From assembly GCF_014641715.1 (NCBI RefSeq), contig NZ_BMIG01000002.1, positions 248,001-312,000 on the forward strand: DNA of 64,000 bases, in the 5' to 3' direction. This stretch comes from Polaromonas eurypsychrophila (GTDB taxonomy: Bacteria; Pseudomonadota; Gammaproteobacteria; Burkholderiales; Burkholderiaceae_C). This document shows positions 16,778 to 25,560 of the stretch, piece by piece. The position numbers and the translations under genes are program-made. How positions within the stretch are numbered: position 1 is the first letter of the stretch; every line of letters starts with the position of its first letter. Below the pieces are notes generated by a model that saw only the letters and a list, made by a program, of their open reading frames with translations, had not been told where the DNA came from and ran no database searches.

Positions 16778-18774
16778 CAGGCGTCGGCCTGCTCGGTGGT
16801 TTTGAGCGGAGCCGTGTTTTTCCAGAGGTTCTTTTTCAGGTGCACCAGCAGCAGCGAGATGGTGGCCGGCGTGATCCCGGAAATGCGTGAGGCCAAGCCC
16901 AGGGTTTCCGGCCGGTATTTGGCCAGAGTCTGCCGCGCCTCAAAACTCAGGGCCGACACCTGCAGATAGTCCAGGTCGGCCGGCAGCTTCAGGTTCTCAT
17001 AATGCGAGGCGCGCTCCACCTCGATTTTCTGCAAGTCGATGTATCCGGCGTATTTGATGGCAATTTCAATCTGCTCGATCACGCTGCGTGCCAGGTCAGC
17101 GGCCGCCGATGTTTCACGTGGAACACCGGCTGCATCGACAGGCGCCAGATCGGCGTTCACGTATTTGCCGCTTTCCAGTGACATCAGCGCGGCGTAGTCC
17201 ACGTCGGGCCGGCGCAGCAAGTCGAGCAGGTTGTATTCATGCTCGATCGCCTTGCCCAGCACCCGCTCGGCCTCAGCCGCCGGCAGGCTGCGCGGGTTGA
17301 CCCAGATGGACCGCAGGCGTTCTGTTTCACGTGAAACAGCGTCCCGCTTGCGGTTGAAGGCATCCCAGCGCGCATCATCGACCAGCCCCAGCTCCCTGCC
17401 CTTTTCGGTCAAGCGCATGTCGGCGTTGTCTTCGCGAAGCATCAGGCGGAATTCGGCCCGGCTGGTGAACATGCGGTAAGGCTCGGTCACGCCTTTGGTG
17501 ATCAGGTCGTCGACCAGCACGCCCAAGTAGGCCTCGTCGCGCTTGGGCAGCCAGGAATCCTTGCCCTGGCACTGCAGCGCGGCATTGATACCGGCGAACA
17601 TGCCTTGAGCCGCCGCCTCTTCATAACCGGTGGTGCCATTGATCTGGCCGGCAAAAAACAGCCCGGCTACCGCACGCGTCTCGAACGTGCTCTTGAGTGA
17701 ACGCGGGTCGAAGTAGTCGTATTCGATGGCGTAGCCGGGCCGCAGGATGTGGGCGTTTTCCATGCCAGCCATGGAGCGAACCAAGTCGTACTGAATATCA
17801 AACGGCAGGCTGGTCGAGATGCCGTTGGGGTAAATCTCGTGAGTGGACAGGCCCTCGGGCTCCAGAAAAATCTGGTGACTGGCCTTGCCCGCGAAACGGT
17901 TGATCTTGTCTTCCACACTCGGGCAATAACGCGGCCCGACGCCGTCGATCTTGCCGGTGAACATCGGGCTGCGGTCAAAGCCGGAACGAATGATCTCGTG
18001 CGTGCGTTCGTTGGTGTGGGTGATCCAGCAGGGCATTTGCCGGGGATGGGCGATCTGCCCGCCCATGAAGCTGAACACCGGCACCGCGCCGGGCGTGCCG
18101 CCGGGCATGCCGTCGCCGGGCTGTACCGTGCATTTGCTGAAGTCGATGCTGCGCCCGTCGATGCGCGGCGGCGTGCCGGTTTTGAGTCGACCTTGCGGCA
18201 ACTTGAGTTCTTTCAGGCGTGCGCTCAGCGACACCGCCGGCGGATCACCCGCCCTGCCCGCTGCATAGTTTTGCAGGCCCACATGGATCTTGCCGTCGAG
18301 AAAAGTGCCGGCCGTCAGCACCACGGTGCGCGACCGGAACTTGATGCCGACCTGGGTCACCGCGCCAACCACCCGGTCGCCCTCGACCATCAAATCGTCC
18401 ACCGCCTGCTGGAACAGCCAGAGATTGGGCTGGTTCTCGATCATCCGGCGGATCGCCGCCTTGTACAAAATGCGGTCGGCCTGCGCCCGCGTCGCGCGCA
18501 CGGCCGGACCCTTGGAGCTGTTGAGGATACGAAACTGAATGCCACCCTCGTCGGTGGCCAACGCCATCGCGCCGCCCATGGCGTCCACCTCCTTGACCAG
18601 ATGCCCTTTGCCGATGCCGCCTATGGACGGGTTGCAGCTCATCTGGCCCAGGGTCTCGATGTTGTGGGTCAGCAGCAGGGTCTTGCAGCCCATGCGGGCC
18701 GAGGCCAGCGCAGCCTCGGTTCCGGCATGGCCGCCGCCGACCACGATCACGTCAAATTCTTGCGGGTAAAACAT
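16777..18774 (-). CDS. mnmG: tRNA uridine 5-carboxymethylaminomethyl modification protein MnmG (GidA)
   Basis: The 665-residue flavoprotein begins with the FAD-binding [19 protein letters not shown] (about 11-29), has the [19 protein letters not shown] segment, and ends with the GidA-associated [23 protein letters not shown]. With MnmE (45178-46626) it modifies the wobble uridine of several tRNAs. It heads the minus-strand series toward parB. Two parS sites lie inside its C-terminal coding half (17110 and 17323). Confidence 0.97.
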   Translation of the reverse strand: MFYPQEFDVIVVGGGHAGTEAALASARMGCKTLLLTHNIETLGQMSCNPSIGGIGKGHLVKEVDAMGGAMALATDEGGIQFRILNSSKGPAVRATRAQADRILYKAAIRRMIENQPNLWLFQQAVDDLMVEGDRVVGAVTQVGIKFRSRTVVLTAGTFLDGKIHVGLQNYAAGRAGDPPAVSLSARLKELKLPQGRLKTGTPPRIDGRSIDFSKCTVQPGDGMPGGTPGAVPVFSFMGGQIAHPRQMPCWITHTNERTHEIIRSGFDRSPMFTGKIDGVGPRYCPSVEDKINRFAGKASHQIFLEPEGLSTHEIYPNGISTSLPFDIQYDLVRSMAGMENAHILRPGYAIEYDYFDPRSLKSTFETRAVAGLFFAGQINGTTGYEEAAAQGMFAGINAALQCQGKDSWLPKRDEAYLGVLVDDLITKGVTEPYRMFTSRAEFRLMLREDNADMRLTEKGRELGLVDDARWDAFNRKRDAVSRETERLRSIWVNPRSLPAAEAERVLGKAIEHEYNLLDLLRRPDVDYAALMSLESGKYVNADLAPVDAAGVPRETSAAADLARSVIEQIEIAIKYAGYIDLQKIEVERASHYENLKLPADLDYLQVSALSFEARQTLAKYRPETLGLASRISGITPATISLLLVHLKKNLWKNTAPLKTTEQADA
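17110..17125. promoter_or_regulatory. parS site (one mismatch), in mnmG
   Basis: TGTTTCACGTGGAACA matches the parS consensus at 15 of 16 positions. It lies within mnmG. Confidence 0.8.
17323..17338. promoter_or_regulatory. Canonical parS site, in mnmG
   Basis: TGTTTCACGTGAAACA is a perfect 16-bp palindrome and exact parS consensus, the likely primary ParB loading site. It lies within mnmG, about 5 kb from parB and about 23 kb from oriC. Confidence 0.92.
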
Positions 18775-18798
18775 GCTTGTCTTTCAGAACACGGCCCA

Positions 18799-19218
18799 TC
18801 AGGCCGTGATCAATTCCGTTTTCAGGCCCACGGCCTGGGCGGCCAGCGCCTGGCGGCGGTCGGCGGTCACAAACAGGTCGACCCGCGCGGCCTGGGCAGT
18901 GCCTATATGCAAGGCATCCATGGCGCGCAGCCGACTCATTTCCATGGCGGAAATTGAATGCGCCTCCACCTGGGCATCCAGCGCCACCAGGGTGAAATCC
19001 GCAAAATCACCCTGCACGTCACGCATGATGCGCCCGTAATCGTCGGCGTTGAGCAGCCCGTCATGGCGGTTGCGGTTGAGCGCCGAGGCAATTTCGGACT
19101 TGCAGTGTGCGGCCACCATGACCTCGGTGGCGCGGTCGCCCGCAGCCAGCACCTGGTCGCGGCCCGCCTCGATGTTGTAGCGCTTGTACAGGGCGGAGGT
19201 GTCAAACAGAATGCGCAT
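18799..19218 (-). CDS. PIN-domain toxin (VapC-like ribonuclease)
   Basis: The 139-residue protein shows the four acidic PIN positions: Asp6 in ILFDTSALYKRY, Glu42, Asp101 in RAMDALHIGTAQA and Asp120 in VTADRRQ. PIN toxins cut RNA with a metal ion. The start ATG overlaps the stop of the antitoxin gene by one base (TAATG), the usual toxin-antitoxin arrangement. It lies just upstream of mnmG on the same strand, with a 24-bp gap, so read-through from its promoter into mnmG is possible. Confidence 0.87.
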   Translation of the reverse strand: MRILFDTSALYKRYNIEAGRDQVLAAGDRATEVMVAAHCKSEIASALNRNRHDGLLNADDYGRIMRDVQGDFADFTLVALDAQVEAHSISAMEMSRLRAMDALHIGTAQAARVDLFVTADRRQALAAQAVGLKTELITA

Positions 19219-19463
19219 TACCAGCCGCCTTCGCGTTCTTCAATGATCAACTGGGCGCCGGTTTTGCCGTCGGGCCTGACGATATGCAGCGGCGTGATCG
19301 GCCGCTTCCAGCTCGGAACCTTCGAAGGATTGTCAAGCTTGGGGGGAACCAGCTCCGCAACTGGCTTGCCGTGCCGCAGGATTCGCACGGTTTCGCCCTG
19401 CTCCACCAAGTCAATCATGGCGGCGGCGTTGGCGCGGAATTCGCTGAGGGGAATAATGTGCAT
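19218..19463 (-). CDS. Phd/YefM-family antitoxin
   Basis: The 81-residue protein has the Phd/YefM DNA-binding start (MHIIPLSEFRANAAAMIDLV, then ETVRILRHGKPVAELVP) and a tail that would wrap the PIN toxin. It neutralises the toxin and should repress its own promoter. ATG at 19463 is used; an upstream in-frame start would run through the promoter dyad. Phd-type antitoxins paired with PIN toxins are known; the ending EEREGGW is ordinary. Confidence 0.85.
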   Translation of the reverse strand: MHIIPLSEFRANAAAMIDLVEQGETVRILRHGKPVAELVPPKLDNPSKVPSWKRPITPLHIVRPDGKTGAQLIIEEREGGW

Positions 19464-19464
19464 T

Positions 19465-19491
19465 ATGTACAAAATAGAGTGTTTGGTACAT
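19465..19491. promoter_or_regulatory. Candidate toxin-antitoxin operator
   Basis: Inverted hexamers ATGTAC (19465-19470) and GTACAT (19486-19491) are separated by 15 bases, immediately upstream of the antitoxin start codon. The position fits a Phd-type autorepression site; binding is inferred. Confidence 0.45.
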
Positions 19492-19559
19492 TTTAGCAAG
19501 TTTTTCCCTCCACAGGACCCGTCGCATGAAGCCCCTGTGCGCTATGGTGAAATCAGTGG

Positions 19560-20150
19560 ATGAGCACACCCCCGAAACTCCTGATTTTTGCCGGCAGCAC
19601 CCGCCTGGCCTCGTTCAATCGCAAGCTGGCCCACGCCGCCGCCGCCCTGGCGCGCGCTGCGGGCGCCGAGGTCACCCACATCGAACTGGCCAACTTCGAC
19701 ATTCCGATGTACAACGCCGACCTGGAAGCCAAAGGCACGCCAGCCGATGTCATGAAACTCAAGCAGATTCTGTTCGAGCACCCGGCCTGGATCATCTGCT
19801 CACCCGAGTACAACGGCAGCTACACCGCCCTGCTCAAAAACACCATCGACTGGGTTTCCAGCCCGGTCAAGGGCGACCCGGCCTGGCAGGAAGGCTTCAA
19901 GTCCTTCAGCGGCAAGGTCGTGGGCATACTCAGCGCCTCACCTGGCGCGCTGGGTGGCCTGCGTTCGCAAAGCCATCTGGCGCCGCTGCTGCTCAACGCG
20001 CAATGCTGGGTCGCGCCGCGCGCGTTTGCGCTGGGCCATGCCGGCGATGCGTTTGATGCAGAAGGCCGGCTGATCAATGACAAGCATCGAAGCAATGTGC
20101 AGGCGGTGATCGACCAGGTGCTGTCCGCCAGCCGCCGTTTGAATGACTGA
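19560..20150 (+). CDS. NADPH-dependent FMN reductase family protein
   Basis: The 196-residue flavodoxin-fold protein has the FMN phosphate loop AGSTRLASFNRKL (about 11-23) and the SPEYNGSYTALLKNTIDW motif (about 81-98). Members reduce quinones, chromate or FMN with NADPH. It is cytoplasmic and lies alone on the plus strand, divergent from the toxin-antitoxin operon. The start at 19560 follows GAAATCAGTGG, a modest ribosome binding site. A repeat copy directly follows its stop. Confidence 0.87.
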   Translation: MSTPPKLLIFAGSTRLASFNRKLAHAAAALARAAGAEVTHIELANFDIPMYNADLEAKGTPADVMKLKQILFEHPAWIICSPEYNGSYTALLKNTIDWVSSPVKGDPAWQEGFKSFSGKVVGILSASPGALGGLRSQSHLAPLLLNAQCWVAPRAFALGHAGDAFDAEGRLINDKHRSNVQAVIDQVLSASRRLND

Positions 20151-20154
20151 ATTG

Positions 20155-20205
20155 ACCTCCCGCCCATGCGGGCCGGGCGCAAGCAGCTCCTGTTTTTATA
20201 GCAAA
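20155..20205 (+). repeat. Short interspersed repeat, copy after FMN reductase
   Basis: GACCTCCCGCCCATGCGGG, then GGGCGCAAGCAGCTCCTG and TTTTTATAGCA, in the same orientation as the copy at 8001. It is directly downstream of the FMN reductase stop and upstream of the Cys-cluster gene. Confidence 0.65.
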
Positions 20206-20210
20206 CAACC

Positions 20211-20495
20211 ATGAACTGCCGCCCCGGCTGCGGTGCTTGCTGCATTGCGCCGTCCATCAGCTCGCCGATTCCCGGCATGCCGCAGGGCAAGCCGGCGGGT
20301 GTGCGCTGTGTCCAGCTTGATGAAACCAATGCCTGCCGCATCTTCGGCCAACCCGGCCGGCCGGCGGTCTGTGGGCAGCTCATGCCATCGGTAGAGATGT
20401 GCGGGGCGAACGCCACCGCGGCGATGGTGTGGCTCAGCTCGCTGGAGCTGGCGACGGCGCCGGCGCCGGCGCCGGGGTTGTCATCCCGGACCTGA
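20211..20495 (+). CDS. YkgJ-family cysteine-cluster protein, end altered by repeat
   Basis: The 94-residue product begins [11 protein letters not shown] with a Cys cluster (C3, C7, C10, C11) and later [20 protein letters not shown] and MCG; this is the zinc- or iron-cluster YkgJ family, function unknown. The last about 15 residues, [12 protein letters not shown], come from a GGCGCC low-complexity tract (around 20457-20474) running into the large dispersed repeat, so the stop at 20493-20495 lies within the repeat. The ancestral C-terminus may have been replaced. Confidence 0.7.
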   Translation: MNCRPGCGACCIAPSISSPIPGMPQGKPAGVRCVQLDETNACRIFGQPGRPAVCGQLMPSVEMCGANATAAMVWLSSLELATAPAPAPGLSSRT

Positions 20496-20967
20496 TCCCC
20501 TTCGCTTGCGTCACGCTGCGCCTGCGATCCATTCTGGACAGTAGTTTCAACTCCCCACTCCCACCCCTAGCCCCTCCCTCGCCCCGCTGGGCGATGAAAG
20601 GGGACTTCATTTGGCCGCGTGCGCTGCGCTCGCGTGCACACATGACCGTCTGTTGGGATTCCCGCGCAGGAAGCGCTGCGCGCTTCCTGCACTCCGGATT
20701 TGAGTTCGGTATTTGTCTTTTCTCTTTTTTCTCCCCCACCCGTCGGGCTGGGCCCAGGGGCGCAGGTCAAAGCGAATCAGGGCGAGCGATCGTCTGAGCG
20801 TGCGAGTGCTAGCCCGACCCCGCTTTTACCGAGCACCGCAGCTTGCCCCGAAGCGCAGCCTAGGGAACCCGGACCATCGGGTCGCCTTTTCTTTGGTGAT
20901 TTTCTTTCGGCGAAGCAAAAGAAAATTACTTGCCGCCGGGCAACCCCCGGCTAACAGGCAGAGGCAC
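20479..20967 (+). repeat. Large dispersed repeat, copy 2
   Basis: Second copy of the element at 11171-11630, same orientation, with an extra about 30 bp in the middle. It starts in the YkgJ gene's 3' end and ends about 150 bp before the secreted hydrolase gene. Shared blocks include AGTAGTTTCAACTCCCCAC, CCCCGCTGGGCGATG, CACCCGTCGGGCTGGGC and TTGCCGCCGGGCAACCCCCG. The remaining spacer to 21119 shows nothing recognisable. Confidence 0.8.
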
Positions 20968-21119
20968 GTCCCAAACCCTGCGCACCACTGCTCCGCCCCA
21001 TGTTCGTGGGATCACCGGACTTTCCCCATGCCACAAGGCCCGCGCCTTGCCTAAACTGCAGTCTCCCCACGATCAACCGGCGTTGCCAGGCCATTGCAGG
21101 CACGCCAACAAAGGAACCC

Positions 21120-21935
21120 ATGCTCCGTCGCCTGTTCTCCAGCGGTGCCCTCGCCGCTATCGCGCTGGCTGCAGCGTTCACAGCCACGCCGGCCGCCGCG
21201 CAGGAGCGCATCGGCGTGCTGATGCTGCACGGCAAAAATCCGGGCAACAACAGGGACCCGAACTTCAGCCCCCTGAAAGACACCTTGGAGCGCCAGGGCT
21301 GGCTTGCCACCGTGCCCGACATGCCCTGGTCGCGCGGCCGCTATCTTGACGGCGGCCTGGACAAGGCCATCGCCGAGATCGCTGGCCACATCAAGGGCTT
21401 GCGCGACCAGGGCGCGACAAAAATCGTGATCATCGGCCACAGCATGGGTGTGCCCACCAGCATGGCGCATGCCGCGCGCGGCGGCGATGTGGATGCGCTG
21501 GTGGGGCTTGCGCCCGGCCACGCACCCGTGGGCTACTACACCCAGCCCTGGGGCAAGCCGGTGCACGACAGCATCAACGAGGCACGCGCGCTGGTGGCGG
21601 CCGGCAAGGGGGATTCGCGTGAACGCTTCAGCGACGTCAACCAGGGCCGCCAGCAAACCGTGGTCACCACAGCCAAGGACTTTCTGTCCTACTTCGACCC
21701 GACGTCGGATGCCGAAATGTCAGTGACCGCAGCGCGCATCCCGGCCAAGGTCCCGGTTATGACGGTGATCGGCGAGAAAGACCCGTTGTTCAGGACGATC
21801 AAGGCCTATTACGTCGACAAGCTGCCCGCCAACCCGAAGAACAAGTTTCTGGAAGTCTCGGGCGGTCACCTCGACACACCGCGTGTCGCCAGCGACGAAA
21901 TCATCGCCTGGATCAAGACCGCCGTCGCTCCGTAA
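21120..21935 (+). CDS. Secreted alpha/beta-fold hydrolase
   Basis: The 271-residue protein has a signal peptide (residues 1-27, cleaved near AAA-Q), then LMLHGKNPG, a nucleophile elbow IGHSMG with Ser108, and candidate Asp in IGEKDPLF and His in SGGHLDTP. It should be a periplasmic or exported serine hydrolase with unknown substrate. ATG at 21120 follows AAAGGAACCC and starts the signal peptide; further upstream sequence has no coding character. It is not obviously in an operon with flanking genes. Confidence 0.85.
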   Translation: MLRRLFSSGALAAIALAAAFTATPAAAQERIGVLMLHGKNPGNNRDPNFSPLKDTLERQGWLATVPDMPWSRGRYLDGGLDKAIAEIAGHIKGLRDQGATKIVIIGHSMGVPTSMAHAARGGDVDALVGLAPGHAPVGYYTQPWGKPVHDSINEARALVAAGKGDSRERFSDVNQGRQQTVVTTAKDFLSYFDPTSDAEMSVTAARIPAKVPVMTVIGEKDPLFRTIKAYYVDKLPANPKNKFLEVSGGHLDTPRVASDEIIAWIKTAVAP

Positions 21936-21962
21936 GCGCAGCCATATCGGGTAAGCACCATT

Positions 21963-22023
21963 TGCTATCAGTTTGATAGCTGGTTGCGCACATCCAGCAT
22001 GGGCTGGAGCCCGATTTGGCTTG
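21963..22023 (-). repeat. Short interspersed repeat, hairpin-forming copy
   Basis: Contains the perfect short hairpin GCTATCAGTTTGATAGC, followed by GGTTGCGCACATC and GCATGGGCTGGAGCCCGAT and TTGGCTTG, in reverse orientation. It lies in the convergent spacer between the hydrolase and nnrU-like genes. Confidence 0.75.
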
Positions 22024-22030
22024 TAAAGGT

Positions 22031-22609
22031 TCAGCCTATCGGCCGGATACCGATCAGCGCACCATGCGCCCAGAAGGCAAACAGTGCCCAGCCCGCCACG
22101 CCCACCACCAGCGTGATGCCCGTGCCCGCAGCCGTCCCCGCCGGATACACGGTACCAGCCACCCGGTCACGCGCCCGTGCCGCCCGGAAGCTCAGCGCCG
22201 CCCACACCAGGAAGGTGCCAAACAGAACGACGTGCGCCAGGTTGCCGTTGGCCAGCAGGTGCGCCAGCGCCCAGACCTTGACCGACAGCACCATGGGGTG
22301 GTGCAGCCGCGCCTTGATCGCGTTGCGCGGCACATAGGTGGCCGCCAGCAGCACAAAGGCAATCAAGGTCAGCAAAGCCGCCAGATGCCGCATGCCACGC
22401 GGCGGCATCCACAGTTGCACCGGCTGCTGCCGCGCCAGGCTGAAGCCCCAGACGATCAGCACAAAGCCCACCACGGACAGCAGCGCAAACACGCCTTTCC
22501 AGGCACGCTCGCCGATGCGCGCGAGGGTCGCCGTGCGCCAGCCGTCGGTCACAATGCGGATCGAATGCACACCCAGAAAAACCAGCAGCCCCAGCAGCAG
22601 AACAAGCAT
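22031..22609 (-). CDS. NnrU-family integral membrane protein
   Basis: The 192-residue protein is almost entirely hydrophobic, with about six helices, and has the NnrU-type features GLLVFLGVHSIRI, LWMPPRGMRHLAALL and LHHPMVLSVKVWALAHLLANG with conserved histidines. NnrU was described beside nitric oxide reductase genes, but no nitrogen-oxide genes are here; the family is widely distributed with unclear role. It converges with the secreted hydrolase. Confidence 0.85.
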   Translation of the reverse strand: MLVLLLGLLVFLGVHSIRIVTDGWRTATLARIGERAWKGVFALLSVVGFVLIVWGFSLARQQPVQLWMPPRGMRHLAALLTLIAFVLLAATYVPRNAIKARLHHPMVLSVKVWALAHLLANGNLAHVVLFGTFLVWAALSFRAARARDRVAGTVYPAGTAAGTGITLVVGVAGWALFAFWAHGALIGIRPIG

Positions 22610-22676
22610 GACGTTTTCCTTTTGTAAATAATCGCAATTATGAGCGTGACCTACTGCGCAACAGGCGGGCGATGAT

Positions 22677-22732
22677 TGCTATTAAATGGATAGCTAGATG
22701 CACACACCGGGTATGGGTTAGCAGCCAATTCT
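22677..22732 (-). repeat. Short interspersed repeat, diverged copy
   Basis: TTGCTATTAAATGGATAGCTAGATG with GGTATGGGTTAGCAGCCAATT, reverse orientation, in the spacer between the nnrU start and the response regulator. More diverged than the other copies. Confidence 0.5.
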
Positions 22733-22883
22733 ATCTGCGAGCCGGGTGCGCCGCCCTGGCTTGCGGCCCGGCGATGGCGCGCCGCCTTGTGTCCTCTTGG
22801 GCACACGCGGCGCACGCATACCGAGGTTTTGCTGTCCGCCCTGTATAGACTCTGGCTATTCCACTGTTTCAAATCTGACCCCG

Positions 22884-23279
22884 ATGCGCTTGAGAATTTT
22901 TCTGGTCGAAGACAGCCCCGTCATCCGCAACGCCCTTTCCGAATCGCTTGAAGAGCTGGTCGGCGCTCGCATGGTGGGCTGGGCCAGCACCGAAGAAGAG
23001 GCCAGCAAATGGCTGGCCGACAACCCGACGGCCTGGGACCTCTCCGTGGTGGACCTGTTCCTGCTGCAGGGCAGCGGCCTGAACGTTGTCAAAAGCTGCA
23101 GCAACCGCGAGCTGCGCCAGAAAATCGTCGTCCTCACCGGTTACGCCACCCCCCAGATGCGCCAGCGCTGCCTGGCCGCCGGCGCCGACGCCGTGTTCGA
23201 CAAGTCCACCGAAATTGACGAGTTCACGAACTATGCGATCAACGAGGTGGAGCGGGTTCAAGGCGGAACGCGGTATTGA
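22884..23279 (+). CDS. Single-domain response regulator
   Basis: The 131-residue protein consists of one receiver domain: acidic pair in IFLVEDSPV (Glu9, Asp10), phosphoacceptor Asp57 in SVVDLFLLQGSGL, Thr85 in VVLTGYA and Lys107 in VFDKS. No output domain is present, as in CheY-like proteins. No histidine kinase lies next to it, so its partner is unknown. ATG at 22884 gives the standard receiver start. Confidence 0.88.
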   Translation: MRLRIFLVEDSPVIRNALSESLEELVGARMVGWASTEEEASKWLADNPTAWDLSVVDLFLLQGSGLNVVKSCSNRELRQKIVVLTGYATPQMRQRCLAAGADAVFDKSTEIDEFTNYAINEVERVQGGTRY

Positions 23280-23410
23280 GACGCCGCCGGGCTGGCCTCA
23301 AGCCCTGAACCCGGCGCAAGCCACTGGAGCCCTCCCGGAGCGCTATCACTTCAGTAGCTGTTCACGCACACACCATAAGGGCTGCGGGCCGCTTTCCTGC
23401 CAACCTCCGA

Positions 23411-24637
23411 TCAGCGCACTGAATCTGATCCGGCATCAACCTCTGCCTCGGGCCACAGCCTCGGAAAATAAAACCGCAGCGCGTGCTGCGGCACACCAAA
23501 ACGCAACTTGCCGTGCGGAGAGTCGGTCACCAGCAGGCCGCGCTTGAGCAGCGCCGTCACCTGCGCCGTCGCCAGCCGCTCACCCAGGCCCAACAGCGCC
23601 TTGAACTCGCTGCGCTCCAACTCTGATTGCGTTAGCAGCAGGTAGTGCAGCGCCCGCAAGGACTCGCCGCGCACACCGCGCTTGACCACACCCTCCTCAA
23701 AGGCCAGACAGGCCGCGATGCGGTCCTTCATTCCGGCCATGTCGAGCAGGCCGGCCATAAAACTTACCTGGTCAATGCACAGAGCCAGCACATAGTCCAT
23801 CCAAGCGATCAGCGCGCGCTCCGACAGGTTGCCGCGCCCGTCCAGGTCACCGGCCCGCGGCTCGTCAGCGGCGGCCAGGTGCGCATAGTAGGCCTCGTGG
23901 CTGCGGGCAAAACCGCGCAACGGCGACCACAAGCCATCGGTCAGCCCCAGCGAGCCCAGCGCCAGATGCGTGTGCAGGCGCGCCACGCGGCCATTGCCGT
24001 CACGAAAAGGGTGAATCCACGCCAGCCGGTGGTGCGAGGCAGCAACAGCCAGAATTTGCAACTCACCGCGCCGGACCCCGCCATAAAAAGCACCCCAGCG
24101 GTCCAGCATGGCGCCAATCGCAGCGTGCGCCGGCGCGGCATGCACACCCACGCTGACTGCGCGGTCCCGCAAGGCACCCGGCTGCAGCACAACGCCCTCG
24201 GGCAAGACCCGGTCAACATCGGGCAAGCGCGCAAACAGGTCCTGGTGAATATCGCGCACCATTTGCGCCGACCACACCTGCCCGCTGGCCCAGCCCTTCC
24301 AGCCAACTTCTATCGCGCGCTCGGTCTCCATGTGCGCCAGCGCCAGCCGCTGACGCCGGGCCTTGTCCTGATCCTGAGAGTAGTCGCTGCGCAGCGCGTT
24401 CTCAATCTCAAACGGCAGCGTGTGCTGCCCCTCAATCTTGTTGCTGTAGTAGGAGTTCATCGCCCGCAGCAGTTGTCGCAACTCAACCGGGGCGCCCACA
24501 CCCGCCAGACTTTGGGCCGCACGCTGCAGATCGTGTGCCTGCTCCAGCAGCGGCTGAAGGTGATGCTCACCCGGCAGCAGGGGTTCCATCTGCGACGGAT
24601 GGTCATACAGCGCAAATTTTTGCGACTTGGTGGGCAT
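23411..24637 (-). CDS. Fic-domain protein with N-terminal autoinhibitory motif
   Basis: The 408-residue protein has the Fic core HPFRDGNGRVAR (209-220), which transfers AMP or another nucleotide to a target hydroxyl group. The inhibitory [S/T]xxxE[G/N] motif SNKIEG is at 65-70, in the N-terminal part, so it belongs to the class II (self-inhibited) Fic proteins and should be inactive until the Glu is displaced. A C-terminal winged-helix-like part (about 325-400, with LLTQSELERSEFKALLGLGERLATAQV) may bind DNA. It lies in an accessory stretch beside a DUF4124 gene and a nuclease-like gene. No target is evident. Confidence 0.9.
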   Translation of the reverse strand: MPTKSQKFALYDHPSQMEPLLPGEHHLQPLLEQAHDLQRAAQSLAGVGAPVELRQLLRAMNSYYSNKIEGQHTLPFEIENALRSDYSQDQDKARRQRLALAHMETERAIEVGWKGWASGQVWSAQMVRDIHQDLFARLPDVDRVLPEGVVLQPGALRDRAVSVGVHAAPAHAAIGAMLDRWGAFYGGVRRGELQILAVAASHHRLAWIHPFRDGNGRVARLHTHLALGSLGLTDGLWSPLRGFARSHEAYYAHLAAADEPRAGDLDGRGNLSERALIAWMDYVLALCIDQVSFMAGLLDMAGMKDRIAACLAFEEGVVKRGVRGESLRALHYLLLTQSELERSEFKALLGLGERLATAQVTALLKRGLLVTDSPHGKLRFGVPQHALRFYFPRLWPEAEVDAGSDSVR

Positions 24638-24901
24638 GCCTAAGTCTATGTCATGTAACGATTTTTTGCAATTTATGCGGGAGTTTTTGCGACTTTAGGT
24701 GCGACTTCATCGGGCAGGGTTGATGGTCAGACCCGTCAGCGCTTTTCTGCCACCGGTGGAACAATGGCGGCGGACCGCGGTATTGAGTTGAGGTGCTGAT
24801 GGCCGTTTAATTTTTCTTCGCTCTTCAACCACTCGCAAACGCTGCTTGGACTGCAGCTTGCGGTATGGTTGAACCATAAAGGCAAAAGCAAGGGAGCAAT
24901 G

Positions 24902-25528
24902 ATGGGACTGATGGACCGTGAGCACCTGCAAGATAACGATCGCCAGCGCCCGTTCAGCCCACCGCCCGAGCGCTCGGGAACACTTGGCAAGGTACTGATT
25001 TCCCTGGTCATTCTCTTCTTCATCTATCTGGCGGCCGACTGGAAGCTGAATCAACAGGCCCCCGACAAGGCCAACAAGGATCCGGCAAACACCTTACAGG
25101 TCCCTCCAGCGACGTCGCCATCCTTAGCGCGAGTACCAACACCATCCGCCACGCCCAATGCGACAGGCAACGCACGTACCGTTACCAAATGCGTTGTGAA
25201 TGGCAAAACCAGTTATGGAGACAGTGACTGCGGTGCCGGGGCAAGCGCAACTCAGCTTGTCACCAAAGACAACTTCAACCTCATGTCGGCCGTTCGCGTG
25301 CCCGTGAGTGCCCAGACAGAGCCGCCAACTCTACAGCCCTCGTCCGTCGCGCAGGCTCCTTCGAGCGTTGACTACGAGGCCATGAAGACTGAATGCAAGG
25401 CGCTGGACGAACGCATCAAATACTTAGATGCGCTCGCTCGGCAACCACAAAGCGGACAAACGCAGGATTGGATACGCGACGAACGCAAGAAAGCTCGCGA
25501 CAGACAAGTTCGCATTCCCTGTCGTTAA
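24902..25528 (+). CDS. DUF4124-domain membrane-anchored protein
   Basis: The 208-residue protein has one transmembrane helix (about 30-45, LISLVILFFIYLAADW), a Pro/Ser/Thr-rich linker and a compact DUF4124-type segment (TKCVVNGKTSYGDSDC), followed by an Arg/Lys-rich end with QTQDWIRDERKKARDRQ. Function of the family is unknown. ATG at 24902 is preferred to 24899 because the AAGGGAGC ribosome binding site is better spaced. It converges with the DUF3883 gene, whose end is 33 bp downstream. Confidence 0.7.
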   Translation: MGLMDREHLQDNDRQRPFSPPPERSGTLGKVLISLVILFFIYLAADWKLNQQAPDKANKDPANTLQVPPATSPSLARVPTPSATPNATGNARTVTKCVVNGKTSYGDSDCGAGASATQLVTKDNFNLMSAVRVPVSAQTEPPTLQPSSVAQAPSSVDYEAMKTECKALDERIKYLDALARQPQSGQTQDWIRDERKKARDRQVRIPCR

Positions 25529-25560
25529 AACCACGCAGATCGTTACCACTCGACATCGAA

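Noticed and set aside
17749..18957. A 402-residue frame opposite mnmG.
   Set aside because: mnmG is a clear conserved gene on the other strand; the antisense frame is a GC-driven shadow.
20457..20474. GGCGCC tract as a regulatory element.
   Set aside because: It is a simple low-complexity coding tract in the YkgJ-like gene's end.
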